From Lysobacter gummosus (lineage in GTDB: Bacteria; Pseudomonadota; Gammaproteobacteria; Xanthomonadales; Xanthomonadaceae), in the NCBI RefSeq assembly GCF_001442805.1, contig NZ_CP011131.1:1426001-1490000 (forward strand): a DNA stretch of 64,000 nt. Direction: 5' to 3'. Below, in pieces: positions 9,420 through 18,263 of the stretch. The position numbers were made by a program, and so were the translations under genes. A model generated the notes under the pieces. It had not been told where the DNA came from, did no database searches, and saw only the letters and a list, made by a program, of their open reading frames with translations. Within the stretch, counting starts at the first letter, position 1; the number at the start of each line of letters is the position of its first letter.

Positions 9420-11102
9420 TCAATAAACATCGCGCCGGTAACGGCCCTCGGCCGCCATCGTTTCCAGGGCGTCCACGCCCACGGCCTCCACCAGCGCCGC
9501 CTCCACCCCCGGCGCCATGCCTTCCAGACTGCCGCAGACATAAACAGACGCGCCCGCGCCGATCCACGCGCGCACCTCATCGACGTGCTCGCGCAGCAAC
9601 TGTTGAACATAGACACGCGATCGTCCGTCGCGCGAGAACGCATAGTCGGCGCGCTCGATCGAACCCTGCGCCAGCCAGGCTTCGAGTTCATCGCGATAGT
9701 GCAGATCGCAGGCCGCATTGCGTTCGCCGAACAACAGCCAGTTGCGATGATGGCCCGCGGCGATGCGCGTCTTGAGCAAGGCGCGCAAGCCCGCCAGGCC
9801 GGTGCCGTTGCCGATCAGGATCATCGGCCGCGCATCGCCCGGCGCGTGGAAAGAGGCATTGCTGCGGATGCGAAGGTCGATCGACGAATCCAGCGGCGCG
9901 TACTCGCTCAGCCAGCCGCTGCCCACGCCCAGGCTGCCGTCGTCGCGGCGCATCTGCCGGACCAGCAGCCGCAGCGAACCTTCCGCGGCGATCGAGGCGA
10001 TCGAATATTCACGATGCGGCAACGGCGCCAGCGTGGCGGCGATCGCCTGCGCGCTTTGCCCGCGCAGCGCGGCCGGATCGGGCAGGTGCGAACGCGCCAG
10101 CAACTCGGCCAGAGTGAGATCAGCTTCGTCGCGACGCACGTGCGTCGCGCCGTCCGCCGCGGCGGACGCCAGCCACAGTGCAACGTCATCGGCGCCATTG
10201 CGCGGCCCGATCTCGGCGATATCGCCCGCGTCCCATTGCAACAGCGCGGCATCGGCCGGCACCAGTTCGATATGAAACGCCGGCGCGCCGGCGCTGCCCG
10301 GGTTGGACACGCGACGCTCGCGCAAACGCCACGGCGTGTACGCGGGCGCGCTCCAGTCGGGCAGGTCGGTGCGTCCGGCGAGCAGGCCCAGGTGATGTTG
10401 CCAATGGCGCAGCGCGCCGGCTTCGCCGTTATCGACTTCGACCAGATCGAACAGCGGCTGCGCGCCGGCATGACGCAGCCAATGATCGAGGCGATGGCCG
10501 AACGCGCAGTATTCGTTGTAGTCGCGATCGCCCAGCGCGAGCACGCCATAGCCCAGCCCGGCCAGCGCCGCGCCGCCGCCCATCACCCGGCGCACGAAGG
10601 CCGCGGCGCTGTCGGGCGCATCGCCTTCGCCGGTGGTGCTGACCACGAACAGCACACGCGAGTAGTGGCCGAGCTGGCGCGCATCGAGGCTGCCGAGCAT
10701 GGCCAGATCGGCGCGCAATCCGGCATCGCGCAGCGCGTCGCAGCTACGACGCGCCAGTTGTTCCGCGAAACCGGTCTGGCTGGCGAAGGCGACCAACCAA
10801 TCGCCACGCCGATCCTGCGCGAGCTGCGGCAAGGCCTGCGCGCGAGCGCTGCGCGCGCGCGACACCGCCACGCTGATCACGAATCCCGCGTAAGCGGCGA
10901 GCAGCGCCGCCGCGGCCCACAAGCGTCCGCGTCCCGGCGCGACCCAGTTCCATGGCTCGGCCTGCCACTGCGACAAGGCGATCGCCAACGCCGCCAGCGC
11001 GGCCAGAATCACGGCGTTGCCAATCGACGACAGATCGAAACCACGCGACCGGGATGCGGACGCCTTCGGTGCGGGCGGTTCGGAAGAGGGCAGCGAATTC
11101 AT
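9420..11102 (-). CDS. Membrane-anchored diflavin (CysJ/P450 reductase-like) reductase
   Basis: A 560-residue reductase with two N-terminal membrane helices (about 27-44 and 61-80) followed by a flavodoxin domain (FASQTGFAEQLA, 106-117; STTGEGD), FAD domain (REYSIASI) and NADPH-binding domain (IGNGTGLAGLRALL, YVCGS), ending RYRRDVY like CysJ. It would feed cytosolic NADPH electrons into a membrane redox chain. It is the last gene of the leftward operon TonB receptor-PiuC-PepSY-DUF2271-DUF4198-ApbE-reductase and overlaps apbE by 4 bp (ATGA). The context suggests reduction of ferric siderophore in or across the membrane rather than sulfite reduction. The direction of electron flow is inferred. 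Confidence 0.85.
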   Translation of the reverse strand: MNSLPSSEPPAPKASASRSRGFDLSSIGNAVILAALAALAIALSQWQAEPWNWVAPGRGRLWAAAALLAAYAGFVISVAVSRARSARAQALPQLAQDRRGDWLVAFASQTGFAEQLARRSCDALRDAGLRADLAMLGSLDARQLGHYSRVLFVVSTTGEGDAPDSAAAFVRRVMGGGAALAGLGYGVLALGDRDYNEYCAFGHRLDHWLRHAGAQPLFDLVEVDNGEAGALRHWQHHLGLLAGRTDLPDWSAPAYTPWRLRERRVSNPGSAGAPAFHIELVPADAALLQWDAGDIAEIGPRNGADDVALWLASAAADGATHVRRDEADLTLAELLARSHLPDPAALRGQSAQAIAATLAPLPHREYSIASIAAEGSLRLLVRQMRRDDGSLGVGSGWLSEYAPLDSSIDLRIRSNASFHAPGDARPMILIGNGTGLAGLRALLKTRIAAGHHRNWLLFGERNAACDLHYRDELEAWLAQGSIERADYAFSRDGRSRVYVQQLLREHVDEVRAWIGAGASVYVCGSLEGMAPGVEAALVEAVGVDALETMAAEGRYRRDVY

Positions 11103-12136
11103 GCGGCGCGCTGACAGGCGACGAAGCCCGGTGTGGTGCGGGTGACGAAGCGGTCGCCTTCGCGCAACACGAACAACGCGGCGAGGCTGCGACGGTTGGC
11201 GTAGGCGATGCCGGCATGCGCGCCGAGCACGGTCAGCGCGGTCGCCAGGGCGTCGGCCTGCATGCAGTGCTGGTGCAACACCGTCACCGAAGCGACGGTG
11301 TTATCGATCGGCGCGCCGCTGCGCGGATCGAGGGTATGCGAATAACGGCGTTCGCCGGCGTCGAAATAGCGGCGGTAATCGCCCGAGGTCGCGATCGCCA
11401 AGCCGTCGAGCGCGATCACCGCCGCGGCTTCGTCGTCGCCGCCGCCGGGTTGCTCGACCGCGACCCGCCACTGCGAGCCATCGGGTTTGCGCCCATGCGC
11501 GCGCAGTTCGCCGCCGACTTCGATCAGGCAATCGGCGACATCCTGCGCCAGCAGCCAATCGGCGACGCGATCGACGCCATAGCCCTTCGCGATCGAGGAC
11601 AAGTCGAGATAGGCGCCGCCGGGTTGCAGCAAAGTCCGCTGCGCGGCATCGAAGCGCAGGCGCCGCCAGTCGACCCGCTCGCGCGCCTGCGCAAGCGTGT
11701 GCGTCGCCGGTGTGTGTGCGCAAGCGCCGGCCGGGCCGAAGCCCCACAGATCGGTCAACGGCCCGATGCTCGGATCGTAAGCGCCGTCGGTATCGGCCGC
11801 GAGCGCGAGCGCCGCGGCCAGCACCTGCGCGAATTCGGCCGGCAACGCATGCACGCTGCCGGATGGCGCGCGGTTGTAACGACTGATGTCGGAGTCGGCC
11901 TGCCACGTACTCATCTGCGCGACGACTTCATCCAGGCGCGCCTGGATGCCGCGTTCGAGCCGTTGCAATTGCGAAGCGGCGGCGATCAGCTTGACCGACC
12001 AGCTCGTGCCCATCGTCAGGCCGCGCAGAGTATGCAAGCTCGGCGCGGCGGTGATGATGCCCGGCCGCGACCAGGCCGCGGGCGCGCTTGGCGCGCCCGT
12101 CCACGACCCCATCGCTGGCGGCACGCGCTGGCTCAT
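11099..12136 (-). CDS. apbE: FAD:protein FMN transferase (ApbE family)
   Basis: A 345-residue ApbE-type flavin transferase. It attaches FMN covalently to a Thr or Ser of target proteins on the periplasmic side, using FAD. Conserved segments include TMGTSWSVK, the GPLTDLWGFGP region, the DLSSIAKGYGVDRVADWL helix, GGELRAHG, ATSGDYRRYF, HTLDPRSGAP and the C-terminal ADALATALTVLG. No lipobox is visible, and a signal sequence is unclear at the chosen ATG. The gene sits between DUF4198 (3-nt gap) and the reductase (4-bp overlap). A likely substrate is encoded in the same operon: the DUF2271 protein carries a DGVSGATRP flavinylation-like motif. Confidence 0.92.
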   Translation of the reverse strand: MSQRVPPAMGSWTGAPSAPAAWSRPGIITAAPSLHTLRGLTMGTSWSVKLIAAASQLQRLERGIQARLDEVVAQMSTWQADSDISRYNRAPSGSVHALPAEFAQVLAAALALAADTDGAYDPSIGPLTDLWGFGPAGACAHTPATHTLAQARERVDWRRLRFDAAQRTLLQPGGAYLDLSSIAKGYGVDRVADWLLAQDVADCLIEVGGELRAHGRKPDGSQWRVAVEQPGGGDDEAAAVIALDGLAIATSGDYRRYFDAGERRYSHTLDPRSGAPIDNTVASVTVLHQHCMQADALATALTVLGAHAGIAYANRRSLAALFVLREGDRFVTRTTPGFVACQRAA

Positions 12137-12139
12137 CGT

Positions 12140-12949
12140 TTACTGCGGCAGCACTTCGACCACGGCGACGTAGCTCAGGCGGCGCTGCTTCGCGTCCGGC
12201 AGGCTGGTCTTGTTGTCTTCGCTGGTGGTTTCCAGCCAGTACATGCCGGCTTGCGGCCACTTCACTTCGAACTTGCCGTCGGCGCCGGTGGTGGCGTGGA
12301 TTTCGCTCTGCTGATCGCGATAGCGGGTCGCGCCCGGCACGATCTCGATCTTCAGGCCCGAAGCCGGCTTGCCGTCGAGCAACAACTGGAACGTCGCCGC
12401 TTCGCCGGCGAACAGATCGTTAGGATGGGTCACCGGAACCAGCTCGATGCCCTTGCCGCTGGTCTTGAACACGCCGCTGCTGGGCTTGCCGACGGTGGCG
12501 AAGGTTTCCACCCGGCCCAGGCTTTCCGAGGCGCTGATTTCGGTCGCACCGGCCGGAATGGCGGTCTTGAACTCGCTGGCCTTGCCGCGCCAGCGCTTGG
12601 CTTCGCCGCCGAACTTGTAGCTGGCGAACATGCCTTCGTTGTTCATCGCGATCTTGTACGTGCCTTCCTGCTGCAGTTGCAGATCGAACACGGTGCGCAG
12701 CTTGCCGGTGGCGCCGTTCTGGGGCTCGACCTTGCTGCCGTCGGGCGCGGTGACTTGCAGGCGTTCCAGCGGCAGCGGCACGTGGTTGAAGTAGAACAGG
12801 TCGTTGGACACGGCCGCATCGACCGTCATCCACGAGCCCTTGTCGGAGAACACGGTCTGCGACGGCTGCAGCCAGGCCTTGTGCGCTTGCGCGGTGCCGG
12901 CGAGAGCGAATGTGGCGACGGTTGCGGCGACTAGAAGCTTGAGGTTCAT
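12140..12949 (-). CDS. DUF4198 periplasmic protein of the iron operon
   Basis: A 269-residue exported protein with a clear signal peptide (residues 1-22, ending GTAQA, then HKAWLQPS). The rest is beta-rich, including the HPNDLFAGEAATFQLLLDGKPASG segment that opens an Ig-like domain (about 160-250), as in DUF4198/NikM-like extracellular proteins. Members often accompany metal uptake systems. The N-terminal mature histidine could be a metal ligand. It lies between the DUF2271 gene (140-bp gap filled by a palindromic repeat) and apbE (3-bp gap). The biochemical function is unknown. Confidence 0.82.
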   Translation of the reverse strand: MNLKLLVAATVATFALAGTAQAHKAWLQPSQTVFSDKGSWMTVDAAVSNDLFYFNHVPLPLERLQVTAPDGSKVEPQNGATGKLRTVFDLQLQQEGTYKIAMNNEGMFASYKFGGEAKRWRGKASEFKTAIPAGATEISASESLGRVETFATVGKPSSGVFKTSGKGIELVPVTHPNDLFAGEAATFQLLLDGKPASGLKIEIVPGATRYRDQQSEIHATTGADGKFEVKWPQAGMYWLETTSEDNKTSLPDAKQRRLSYVAVVEVLPQ

Positions 12950-12961
12950 GGCGATGGGTCC

Positions 12962-13087
12962 GGGAATGGAGAATGGGGAATTGGGAGTCGGGAATCGTTA
13001 GAGCAAAGGCATGTGGGCGTCGGTGAATGGATGAGATCGGAAACATCGCTTTTTGCGATTCCCCATTCCCCATTCCCGATTCCCGGC
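12962..13087. repeat. GGGAATC-type palindromic repeat within the iron operon
   Basis: Left arm of tandem ggaatgg/gggagtcgggaatc units (12962-12998) and right arm of their complements (13058-13087). It fills the gap between two co-directional genes of the operon (DUF2271 and DUF4198), so it should be transcribed as a long hairpin that could tune downstream expression or mRNA stability. Confidence 0.7.
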
Positions 13088-13089
13088 CC

Positions 13090-13605
13090 TCAAGGCTTCA
13101 CCACCACCTTGACCTTGCCCAGCTCGGTCTTGCCCTGAGCGGAAAGGTTCTGCGCCTTGCCGGGCCACTCGAACGGAATCGTCAGCATTTCGCGGCCGCC
13201 GACTTCGCGCGCGGCTTCCACGACCAAGGTGTAGTTGCCCGGGGCCAGGCTGCTGAGCTGCTTGCTGTTGCCCTTGAACGACAAAGCGTGCGCGCCGACC
13301 GGACGGGTCGCGCCGCTGACGCCATCGACCGGCATGCTCAGCGTGCGGCCGCTGCGGCGCCACCACTGGCGCATGTCCTTGAGCCACTTGGTGCCTTCGC
13401 CGTTCTTCTTGTCCAGGTCGTACCAGACCGCCAGATCGCCGGCCACGGTGTTGTCGGATTTTTCGATCCACGCGGCGACATAGGGGCGGTGGTACTCGGC
13501 GGCGTTGATCCGCGGAATCTCGATATTGAGTTCCAGATCGGCCGCGAACGCGGGCAGCGGCAGCGCCAGCGCGGGGATCAGAACCTTGAACGACGACAAT
13601 TTCAT
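13090..13605 (-). CDS. DUF2271 periplasmic protein with a putative flavinylation site
   Basis: A 171-residue exported protein: signal peptide 1-21 (ending AFAA), then LELNIEIPRI and PYVAAWIEK typical of DUF2271. Residues 94-102 read DGVSGATRP, matching the Dxx(S/T)GAT type of motif modified by ApbE transferases. Thr100 would carry FMN. ApbE is encoded two genes downstream and a PepSY-type membrane protein 31 bp upstream. The protein could therefore be a periplasmic flavin electron carrier that reduces ferric siderophore. The motif is seen directly; its modification is inference. The open frame extends to 13995, but the ATG at 13605 starts the signal peptide and has GGAGCG just upstream. Confidence 0.88.
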   Translation of the reverse strand: MKLSSFKVLIPALALPLPAFAADLELNIEIPRINAAEYHRPYVAAWIEKSDNTVAGDLAVWYDLDKKNGEGTKWLKDMRQWWRRSGRTLSMPVDGVSGATRPVGAHALSFKGNSKQLSSLAPGNYTLVVEAAREVGGREMLTIPFEWPGKAQNLSAQGKTELGKVKVVVKP

Positions 13606-13636
13606 GGATCGCTCCTGGAGGACTAAAGACGTTTGT

Positions 13637-14326
13637 TCAATGCATGAAGACGATGATGACCAGTAGCGGCACCGCCAGGCCCAGCGCGACCAGCGGCCAG
13701 GTCTTGCCGCGCTGGCGCGCGTGCAGTTGCAGCAGCCACAGGCCGGTGAAGGCGAACAGCAGGCAGGCGATCGCGAACAGATCGATGAACCAGCGCCACG
13801 CCGCGCCGGTGTTGCGGCCCTTGTGCAGATCGTTGAGCCAGGCGATCCAGCCGCGGTCGGTGCGTTCGTACTCGATCGCGCCGCTCTGGCGGTCGATGCT
13901 GATCCAGGCATCGCCGCCCGGACGCGGCAGAGAAACGTAGACCTCGCTGTCGGACCATTCGCCCTTGCGACCGGCGGCGCGCACATCCAACGCATCAGTG
14001 AGCCAATCGTTGACAGCGCCCGGCAGCGGCGCGTCGGTGGGGTGCTCGCCCTTGAGGCCGCGCAACAGGCTGGCGGGCAGGGTTTCCTTGAGGTTGACCA
14101 CGCGCGGCTCGGATTCGATCTGCGCGGCGTGGTTCAAGGTGATGCCGGTGATCGAGAACAGCAGCAGCGCGATCAGGCTGACCGCGGCGCTGATCCAATG
14201 CCAGCGGTGCAGGGTCTTGAGCCAAAAGGAACGACGATTAGCATCGACCGTCCCCGAAGTAGGCTTAACCGGTCCGGCTTTAACCGAGCCGGCGTCAACC
14301 GCGCGATCGCCGCTGGCCGCCTTCAC
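13637..14326 (-). CDS. PepSY-associated transmembrane protein
   Basis: A 229-residue membrane protein starting at a GTG that overlaps the PiuC stop (GTGA). After a disordered N terminus, [12 protein letters not shown] (39-50) leads into membrane helix 1 (about 44-64). A periplasmic region with [19 protein letters not shown], a PepSY-like pattern, follows, and then two more helices (about 170-195 and 206-228). The His residues flanking the helices could bind heme, as in ferric reductase-like PepSY_TM proteins. The context with a TonB receptor, PiuC and a flavinylated partner suggests it passes electrons across the inner membrane. A longer open frame upstream to 14962 is a shadow of piuC. Confidence 0.85.
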   Translation of the reverse strand: MKAASGDRAVDAGSVKAGPVKPTSGTVDANRRSFWLKTLHRWHWISAAVSLIALLLFSITGITLNHAAQIESEPRVVNLKETLPASLLRGLKGEHPTDAPLPGAVNDWLTDALDVRAAGRKGEWSDSEVYVSLPRPGGDAWISIDRQSGAIEYERTDRGWIAWLNDLHKGRNTGAAWRWFIDLFAIACLLFAFTGLWLLQLHARQRGKTWPLVALGLAVPLLVIIVFMH

Positions 14327-15009
14327 GGCTGGCTCCAGCGCCGCAGCAGGTTGTGATAGACGCCGGTGAGTTGCACCAGCGAGGGATGATCGGGGACGTC
14401 GGCGGTCAGGCGGCGGATCGACACATCCAGTTCGAACATCAGCCGGCGCTGCGCGTCTTCGCTGACCAGACTCTGGATCCAGAAGAACGACGCGATGCGA
14501 GCGCCGCGCGTCACCGGCGTGACCCGGTGCAGGCTGGTGCCCGGATACAGGACCAGATCGCCGGCGGCGAGCTTGACGCTGTGGGTGCCGTAGGTGTCTT
14601 CGATGATCAGTTCGCCGCCGTCGTATTCCTCCGGCGCGCTGAGGAACAAGGTCGCCGACAGATCGGTGCGCACCGCGTCCATGCCGCCGCGGCTGCGGTC
14701 GTAACGGATCGCGTTGTCGACGTGGAAGCCGAACGACTGGCCGCCGGCGTAGCGATTGAACAGCGGCGGATACACGCGCTGCGGCAGCGCCGCGGAGAAG
14801 AAGGTTGGATTCTTCGACAGCGCCTCGAGAATCAGCGGGCCCAGCTCGCGCGCGACCGGATCGTTCTCGGGCAGCTGCGCGTTGTCCTTGGCCTTGGCCG
14901 ACTGATGGCCGGCGGTGATGCGTCCATCGGCCCAGCCGGCCTGATCCAGACGCGCCCGGCAATGGGCGAGCTGTTCGGCGGTGAGTACCTTGGGGACGTG
15001 CAGCAGCAT
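14323..15009 (-). CDS. piuC: PiuC-type Fe(II)/2-oxoglutarate-dependent hydroxylase
   Basis: A 228-residue PKHD-type dioxygenase. The iron triad is visible: His and Asp in [10 protein letters not shown] and the distal His in [13 protein letters not shown], with an Arg for 2-oxoglutarate. The product starts MLLHVPKVL and contains [12 protein letters not shown] and KNNPTF-like ([11 protein letters not shown]) segments characteristic of the PiuC/YbiX family. These enzymes are encoded next to Fiu/PiuA siderophore receptors; the substrate is unsettled. It lies 117 bp downstream of the TonB receptor and is translationally coupled to the PepSY gene. The ATG at 15009 was chosen over the extended frame to 15123 because it starts the conserved sequence. 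Confidence 0.93.
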   Translation of the reverse strand: MLLHVPKVLTAEQLAHCRARLDQAGWADGRITAGHQSAKAKDNAQLPENDPVARELGPLILEALSKNPTFFSAALPQRVYPPLFNRYAGGQSFGFHVDNAIRYDRSRGGMDAVRTDLSATLFLSAPEEYDGGELIIEDTYGTHSVKLAAGDLVLYPGTSLHRVTPVTRGARIASFFWIQSLVSEDAQRRLMFELDVSIRRLTADVPDHPSLVQLTGVYHNLLRRWSQP

Positions 15010-15126
15010 GGGTTTCCTCGATGCGGCCGCCCGGGACGGACCCGGGCGGCGCGCGCGGACTATGGAAGTCCGATTAGAACGTGAAGTCGGCGCGGCGTGC
15101 CAGTTGCCCGTCGCGCCCGGCACCGC

Positions 15127-17427
15127 TTAGAACGCGAAATTGGCGCTCAGCACCACCTGGCGGCCGTCGCCCGGCGTCGCCCAACCGTTGTTGCGGATAC
15201 GGGTGAAGTAATCCTCGTCGGTCAGGTTGTTGACGTTGAGCTGCAGTTGCGCGGAGCGGTTGATCTTGTAGGCGACCATCGCGCGATGGGTCCAGTAGCT
15301 GCCGTAGGTGGTCAGCGGGCCGTTGACGTTGGTCGCGCTGTGCTGGGTCAGCCAGATCTTGCCCTGGTAGGTCGCGCCATAACCGATCTGCCACTTGGGG
15401 CTGAGGTCGTAGGTGGTCCACAGGCTGAAGGAATGCTCCGGCACCGAGGTCAGGCGATCGCCCTTGGTGTAGTCCAGGCCCAGGCCGGACTGACGGTCGG
15501 ACACGCCCTGCAGCACTTCGCTGTCGAGGAAGGCGTAGTTGGCGTAGACCGCCCACTGGTCGGTGATCAGGCCGGACAGGCCCAGCATCACGCCGTCCAC
15601 GCGCGCCTGGCCGTCGAGCTGCTGCAGGCCGGACAGGTTGGCCGGGTTGTCGAGGTCGGCGACCTTGTAGTTCTTGCGATCGTTGCGGAACACCGAACCG
15701 GTCAGCGCCAGGCGGCCGTCGAGGAAGTCCCACTTGGTGCCGATTTCGTAATTGACCGCGGTTTCCGGATCGACCGAGCAGGTCTGCGCGGTGCACGAGC
15801 CGTTGACCGAGGCCTTAGACGGCGTCTTCGAGTTGCCGTAAGCGATGTAGATGCTGCCGTTCTCGACCGGCTTGAACACCAGGCCGGCGCGGTAGGAGAA
15901 CAGGTCGTCGTTGCTCTTGAACGGCACGCCATAACCGGTGACGGTGCCGATCGGCTGCGGCGGCAGCGCGCCGCCGACGGTGGTCGGCGCGAGCACGACG
16001 ACGGCGTTGCTGGTCTTGCCTTCGTTGCGCTCGTAGCGCGCGCCCAGGCTCAACTGCCATTGCTCGTTGAACTTCAGCGTGTCGAACACGTACAACGCGC
16101 GGTTGTCCAGTTCGCCCTCGGTGCGGCCGGTGAGGGTGCGGTTGAGCGGGCCGCGATAGATGTGGTCCGGATTGGCGATGTTCATCTGCGGCAGCCCGGT
16201 GATGTACGGGTTGGTGCCGTTGGGATTGCGGAAATCGCTGGTGACGTCGAGGTCGAACTTTTCGTGCAGGATCGAGAAACCCGCGACCAGATTGTGTTCG
16301 ATCGCACCGGTGTTGAAGGTGGTGGTCAGATCGGTCTGGTTGTAGATCGTGGTGTTGCGCGTGTCGCGGCCGTAACCGCGCGGGCCGCTCGGGCTGTAGT
16401 TGCCCGGGCGCGTGGCGCCGCAGGACGCGCCGGTCGGGGTGAGGTTGTTGGCCAGGCACCAGGTGCCCTGCACGGCATCGACCAGCGAGAATTGATCGAC
16501 CTGTTGCCAACGCGTCAGGTTGCGGACCTTGAAGCCATCGTTGAAGGAATGCTCGATGGTCGAGGTCAGCGAATTCAGATCGATGTCCTGCTTGTCGATG
16601 TTGCTGTAGCCGTAGTAGTTGCCGCGGTCCACGCCCGGCAGGCCGTCGCCGTTGAAGAACGGCAGGCCGTATTGCGGGGTGTTGTCGTCTTCCTGGTGCA
16701 GGTAGTTCAAGGTCCAGGTGGTGTCGCCGCCCAGGCCGAAGGCCAGCGAGGCGGCCACGCCCCAGCGCTCATTGCTTTCGACGTCGCGGCCCGGCACGTC
16801 GTTCTGGTGCGCCATCGCATTCAGGCGCAGCGCGGTGCTTTCGCCGAGCACGAAGTTGCTGTCGGTGGTCATGCGCGCGTAGCTGTCGGTGCCGGCGGCG
16901 ATGGAGGCTTTGTGGAACTCGTTGAGGCCGGCGGTCTTGCTGACCAGGTTGATGGTGCCGCCGACCGAGCCGGCGCCGGAGTACACCGAGTTCGCGCCGT
17001 TGATGACTTCCACCGATTCCAGATTGAACGGATCGGTGCGGCTGTACAGACCGCTGTCGCGCACGCCGTCGACGGTGATGTCGCTGTCGGCGTTGAAGCC
17101 GCGCAGGTTGATCTTGTCGCCGAAGCCGCCGCCGCCCTCGCCGGCGCCGAAGGTGATGCCGGGCAGGGTGCTGAGGATGTCGGTCAGCGACAGCAGGTTC
17201 TGGCCGTCGATGGTGTTGCGGTCGATCACGGTGATCGTCTGCGGCGTGTCGCGCAGGTTCGCGGTGTACTTGCCGCTGCTGGCCTTCTGCACGCGATGGC
17301 CATGTACGGCGACGCCTTCGACGTCCTTGGCCTGCGGCTCGGGCGCGGGCGCGGCGAACACGGGCAGGCTGATGGCTAGAGCGAGCGCGCCGGCAAGCGG
17401 CGACACGACGAACTTCGTGGTCGGCAT
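15127..17427 (-). CDS. Fiu/PiuA-like TonB-dependent ferric siderophore receptor
   Basis: A 766-residue outer-membrane receptor with signal peptide (1-25, ending PVFAA), a plug domain (RDTPQTITVIDRNTI, the GGGGFGDKINLRGFN segment, SVGGTINLVSKTA) and a 22-strand-type barrel ending in the terminal Phe (VVLSANFAF). Pairing with PiuC downstream points to catecholate-type siderophores as in Fiu or PiuA. It is the promoter-proximal gene of the seven-gene leftward operon. A Fur-box-like palindrome lies about 60-80 bp upstream of the ATG. Ligand specificity cannot be read from sequence. Confidence 0.92.
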   Translation of the reverse strand: MPTTKFVVSPLAGALALAISLPVFAAPAPEPQAKDVEGVAVHGHRVQKASSGKYTANLRDTPQTITVIDRNTIDGQNLLSLTDILSTLPGITFGAGEGGGGFGDKINLRGFNADSDITVDGVRDSGLYSRTDPFNLESVEVINGANSVYSGAGSVGGTINLVSKTAGLNEFHKASIAAGTDSYARMTTDSNFVLGESTALRLNAMAHQNDVPGRDVESNERWGVAASLAFGLGGDTTWTLNYLHQEDDNTPQYGLPFFNGDGLPGVDRGNYYGYSNIDKQDIDLNSLTSTIEHSFNDGFKVRNLTRWQQVDQFSLVDAVQGTWCLANNLTPTGASCGATRPGNYSPSGPRGYGRDTRNTTIYNQTDLTTTFNTGAIEHNLVAGFSILHEKFDLDVTSDFRNPNGTNPYITGLPQMNIANPDHIYRGPLNRTLTGRTEGELDNRALYVFDTLKFNEQWQLSLGARYERNEGKTSNAVVVLAPTTVGGALPPQPIGTVTGYGVPFKSNDDLFSYRAGLVFKPVENGSIYIAYGNSKTPSKASVNGSCTAQTCSVDPETAVNYEIGTKWDFLDGRLALTGSVFRNDRKNYKVADLDNPANLSGLQQLDGQARVDGVMLGLSGLITDQWAVYANYAFLDSEVLQGVSDRQSGLGLDYTKGDRLTSVPEHSFSLWTTYDLSPKWQIGYGATYQGKIWLTQHSATNVNGPLTTYGSYWTHRAMVAYKINRSAQLQLNVNNLTDEDYFTRIRNNGWATPGDGRQVVLSANFAF

Positions 17428-17487
17428 GAGAATCTCTGGGAGTGCGGGGAATAGGCAGCCGCAAGGCGGCGTCAGGCCGCGATCTTA

Positions 17488-17507
17488 ATGAGATGAATTC
17501 TCATTTG
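17488..17507 (-). promoter_or_regulatory. Fur-box-like operator upstream of the TonB receptor
   Basis: The sequence reads aatgagatgaattctcattt on the + strand. The arms aatgaga and tctcatt are inverted around a 5-nt centre, close to the AATGAGAA/TTCTCATT type of Fur box. It lies about 60 bp before the receptor ATG, and the operon content (siderophore uptake and reduction) fits iron repression. Binding is inferred. Confidence 0.6.
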
Positions 17508-17640
17508 CAACGAAAAGTAAATGCGGAGAGTCGGCTGTAACCGTTTTCGTCGCATGGATGTGCGTAAACGGGCCGCTGAGTGGGCGGCCGGTCGCGTTTT
17601 TGGGCTGAGTAAGGGGTGGAGCCTCGAAAAGAGAGGTCTT

Positions 17641-17767
17641 TTGTAGGAGGGGCTGAAGCCCCGATGCCTTTCTTTCGGATCGCAGTGCGGTGGCGGAGCT
17701 TTCCAGGCAGATCGAGGCGATGCAGCGATCTGAGAAAAAAGCATCGGGGCTGAAGCCCCTCCCACAA
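17641..17767. repeat. GCATCGGGGCTGAAGCCCC-family inverted repeat
   Basis: Left arm 17641-17668 and right arm 17741-17767 are near-complementary copies of the 27-30-bp unit also found at 9303-9386. It occupies most of the 388-bp gap between the iron operon promoter and the Rieske gene that ends the suf operon; no gene is seen there. Confidence 0.8.
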
Positions 17768-17815
17768 GAAATTCCGAAGCCTCGCGCGGCCTCGAACCGG
17801 CGCCGCTAGCCGCGC

Positions 17816-18139
17816 TTACTCGCGATCATCGCGGGTCCACACCCCGCCGTCCTCGACCTTGACCGGAAACTTCGCCACCGGTTCATACGCCGGCGGACAC
17901 AGCGGCCGGCCGTCGCGCACATCGAAGCGCGCGCCGTGCAACACGCATTCGATACTGGCCTGCTCGCCGTCGAAGGTGCCCGAGGACAGTTCGAAATCCT
18001 CGTGCGAACAGCGATCTTCCAGCGCGTAGTAATCGCCGTCGTAATTGCAGACGAAGATAGCGGTGTCGCCGTCCCAGGCGACGGTGGACTCGCCCGGCAA
18101 CAATTGCGAGGTGGCGCAGACGAAAATCCAATCGCCCAT
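17816..18139 (-). CDS. Rieske-type [2Fe-2S] ferredoxin
   Basis: A 107-residue stand-alone Rieske protein. The cluster motifs are C44-S-H46 and C65-V-L-H68 (ECVLHGARFD), the C-x-H...C-x2-H pattern that binds a 2Fe-2S cluster. It resembles small soluble Rieske ferredoxins of dioxygenase systems. It is the last gene of the suf transcript, 124 bp after the GNAT gene, so it may be a client of the SUF machinery or donate electrons during cluster assembly. The gap leaves open that it has its own promoter. Confidence 0.88.
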   Translation of the reverse strand: MGDWIFVCATSQLLPGESTVAWDGDTAIFVCNYDGDYYALEDRCSHEDFELSSGTFDGEQASIECVLHGARFDVRDGRPLCPPAYEPVAKFPVKVEDGGVWTRDDRE

Positions 18140-18263
18140 GACGTGCTGTTCCCGTGGCTGGCGGTGCGATGGCGCTAGTTTAAAAGCTCGGCGGCGGCGG
18201 TAACAGCGGCGCCGGTCATGGCGCGCAATCCGCGACAGTCCGGCGGTTGCCCGCGTCAGCGGC

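Noticed and set aside
15097..17379. 760-codon open frame antisense to the TonB receptor
   Set aside because: Repetitive Val/Ala/Arg/Gly sequence typical of GC shadow frames. The receptor on the other strand is complete.
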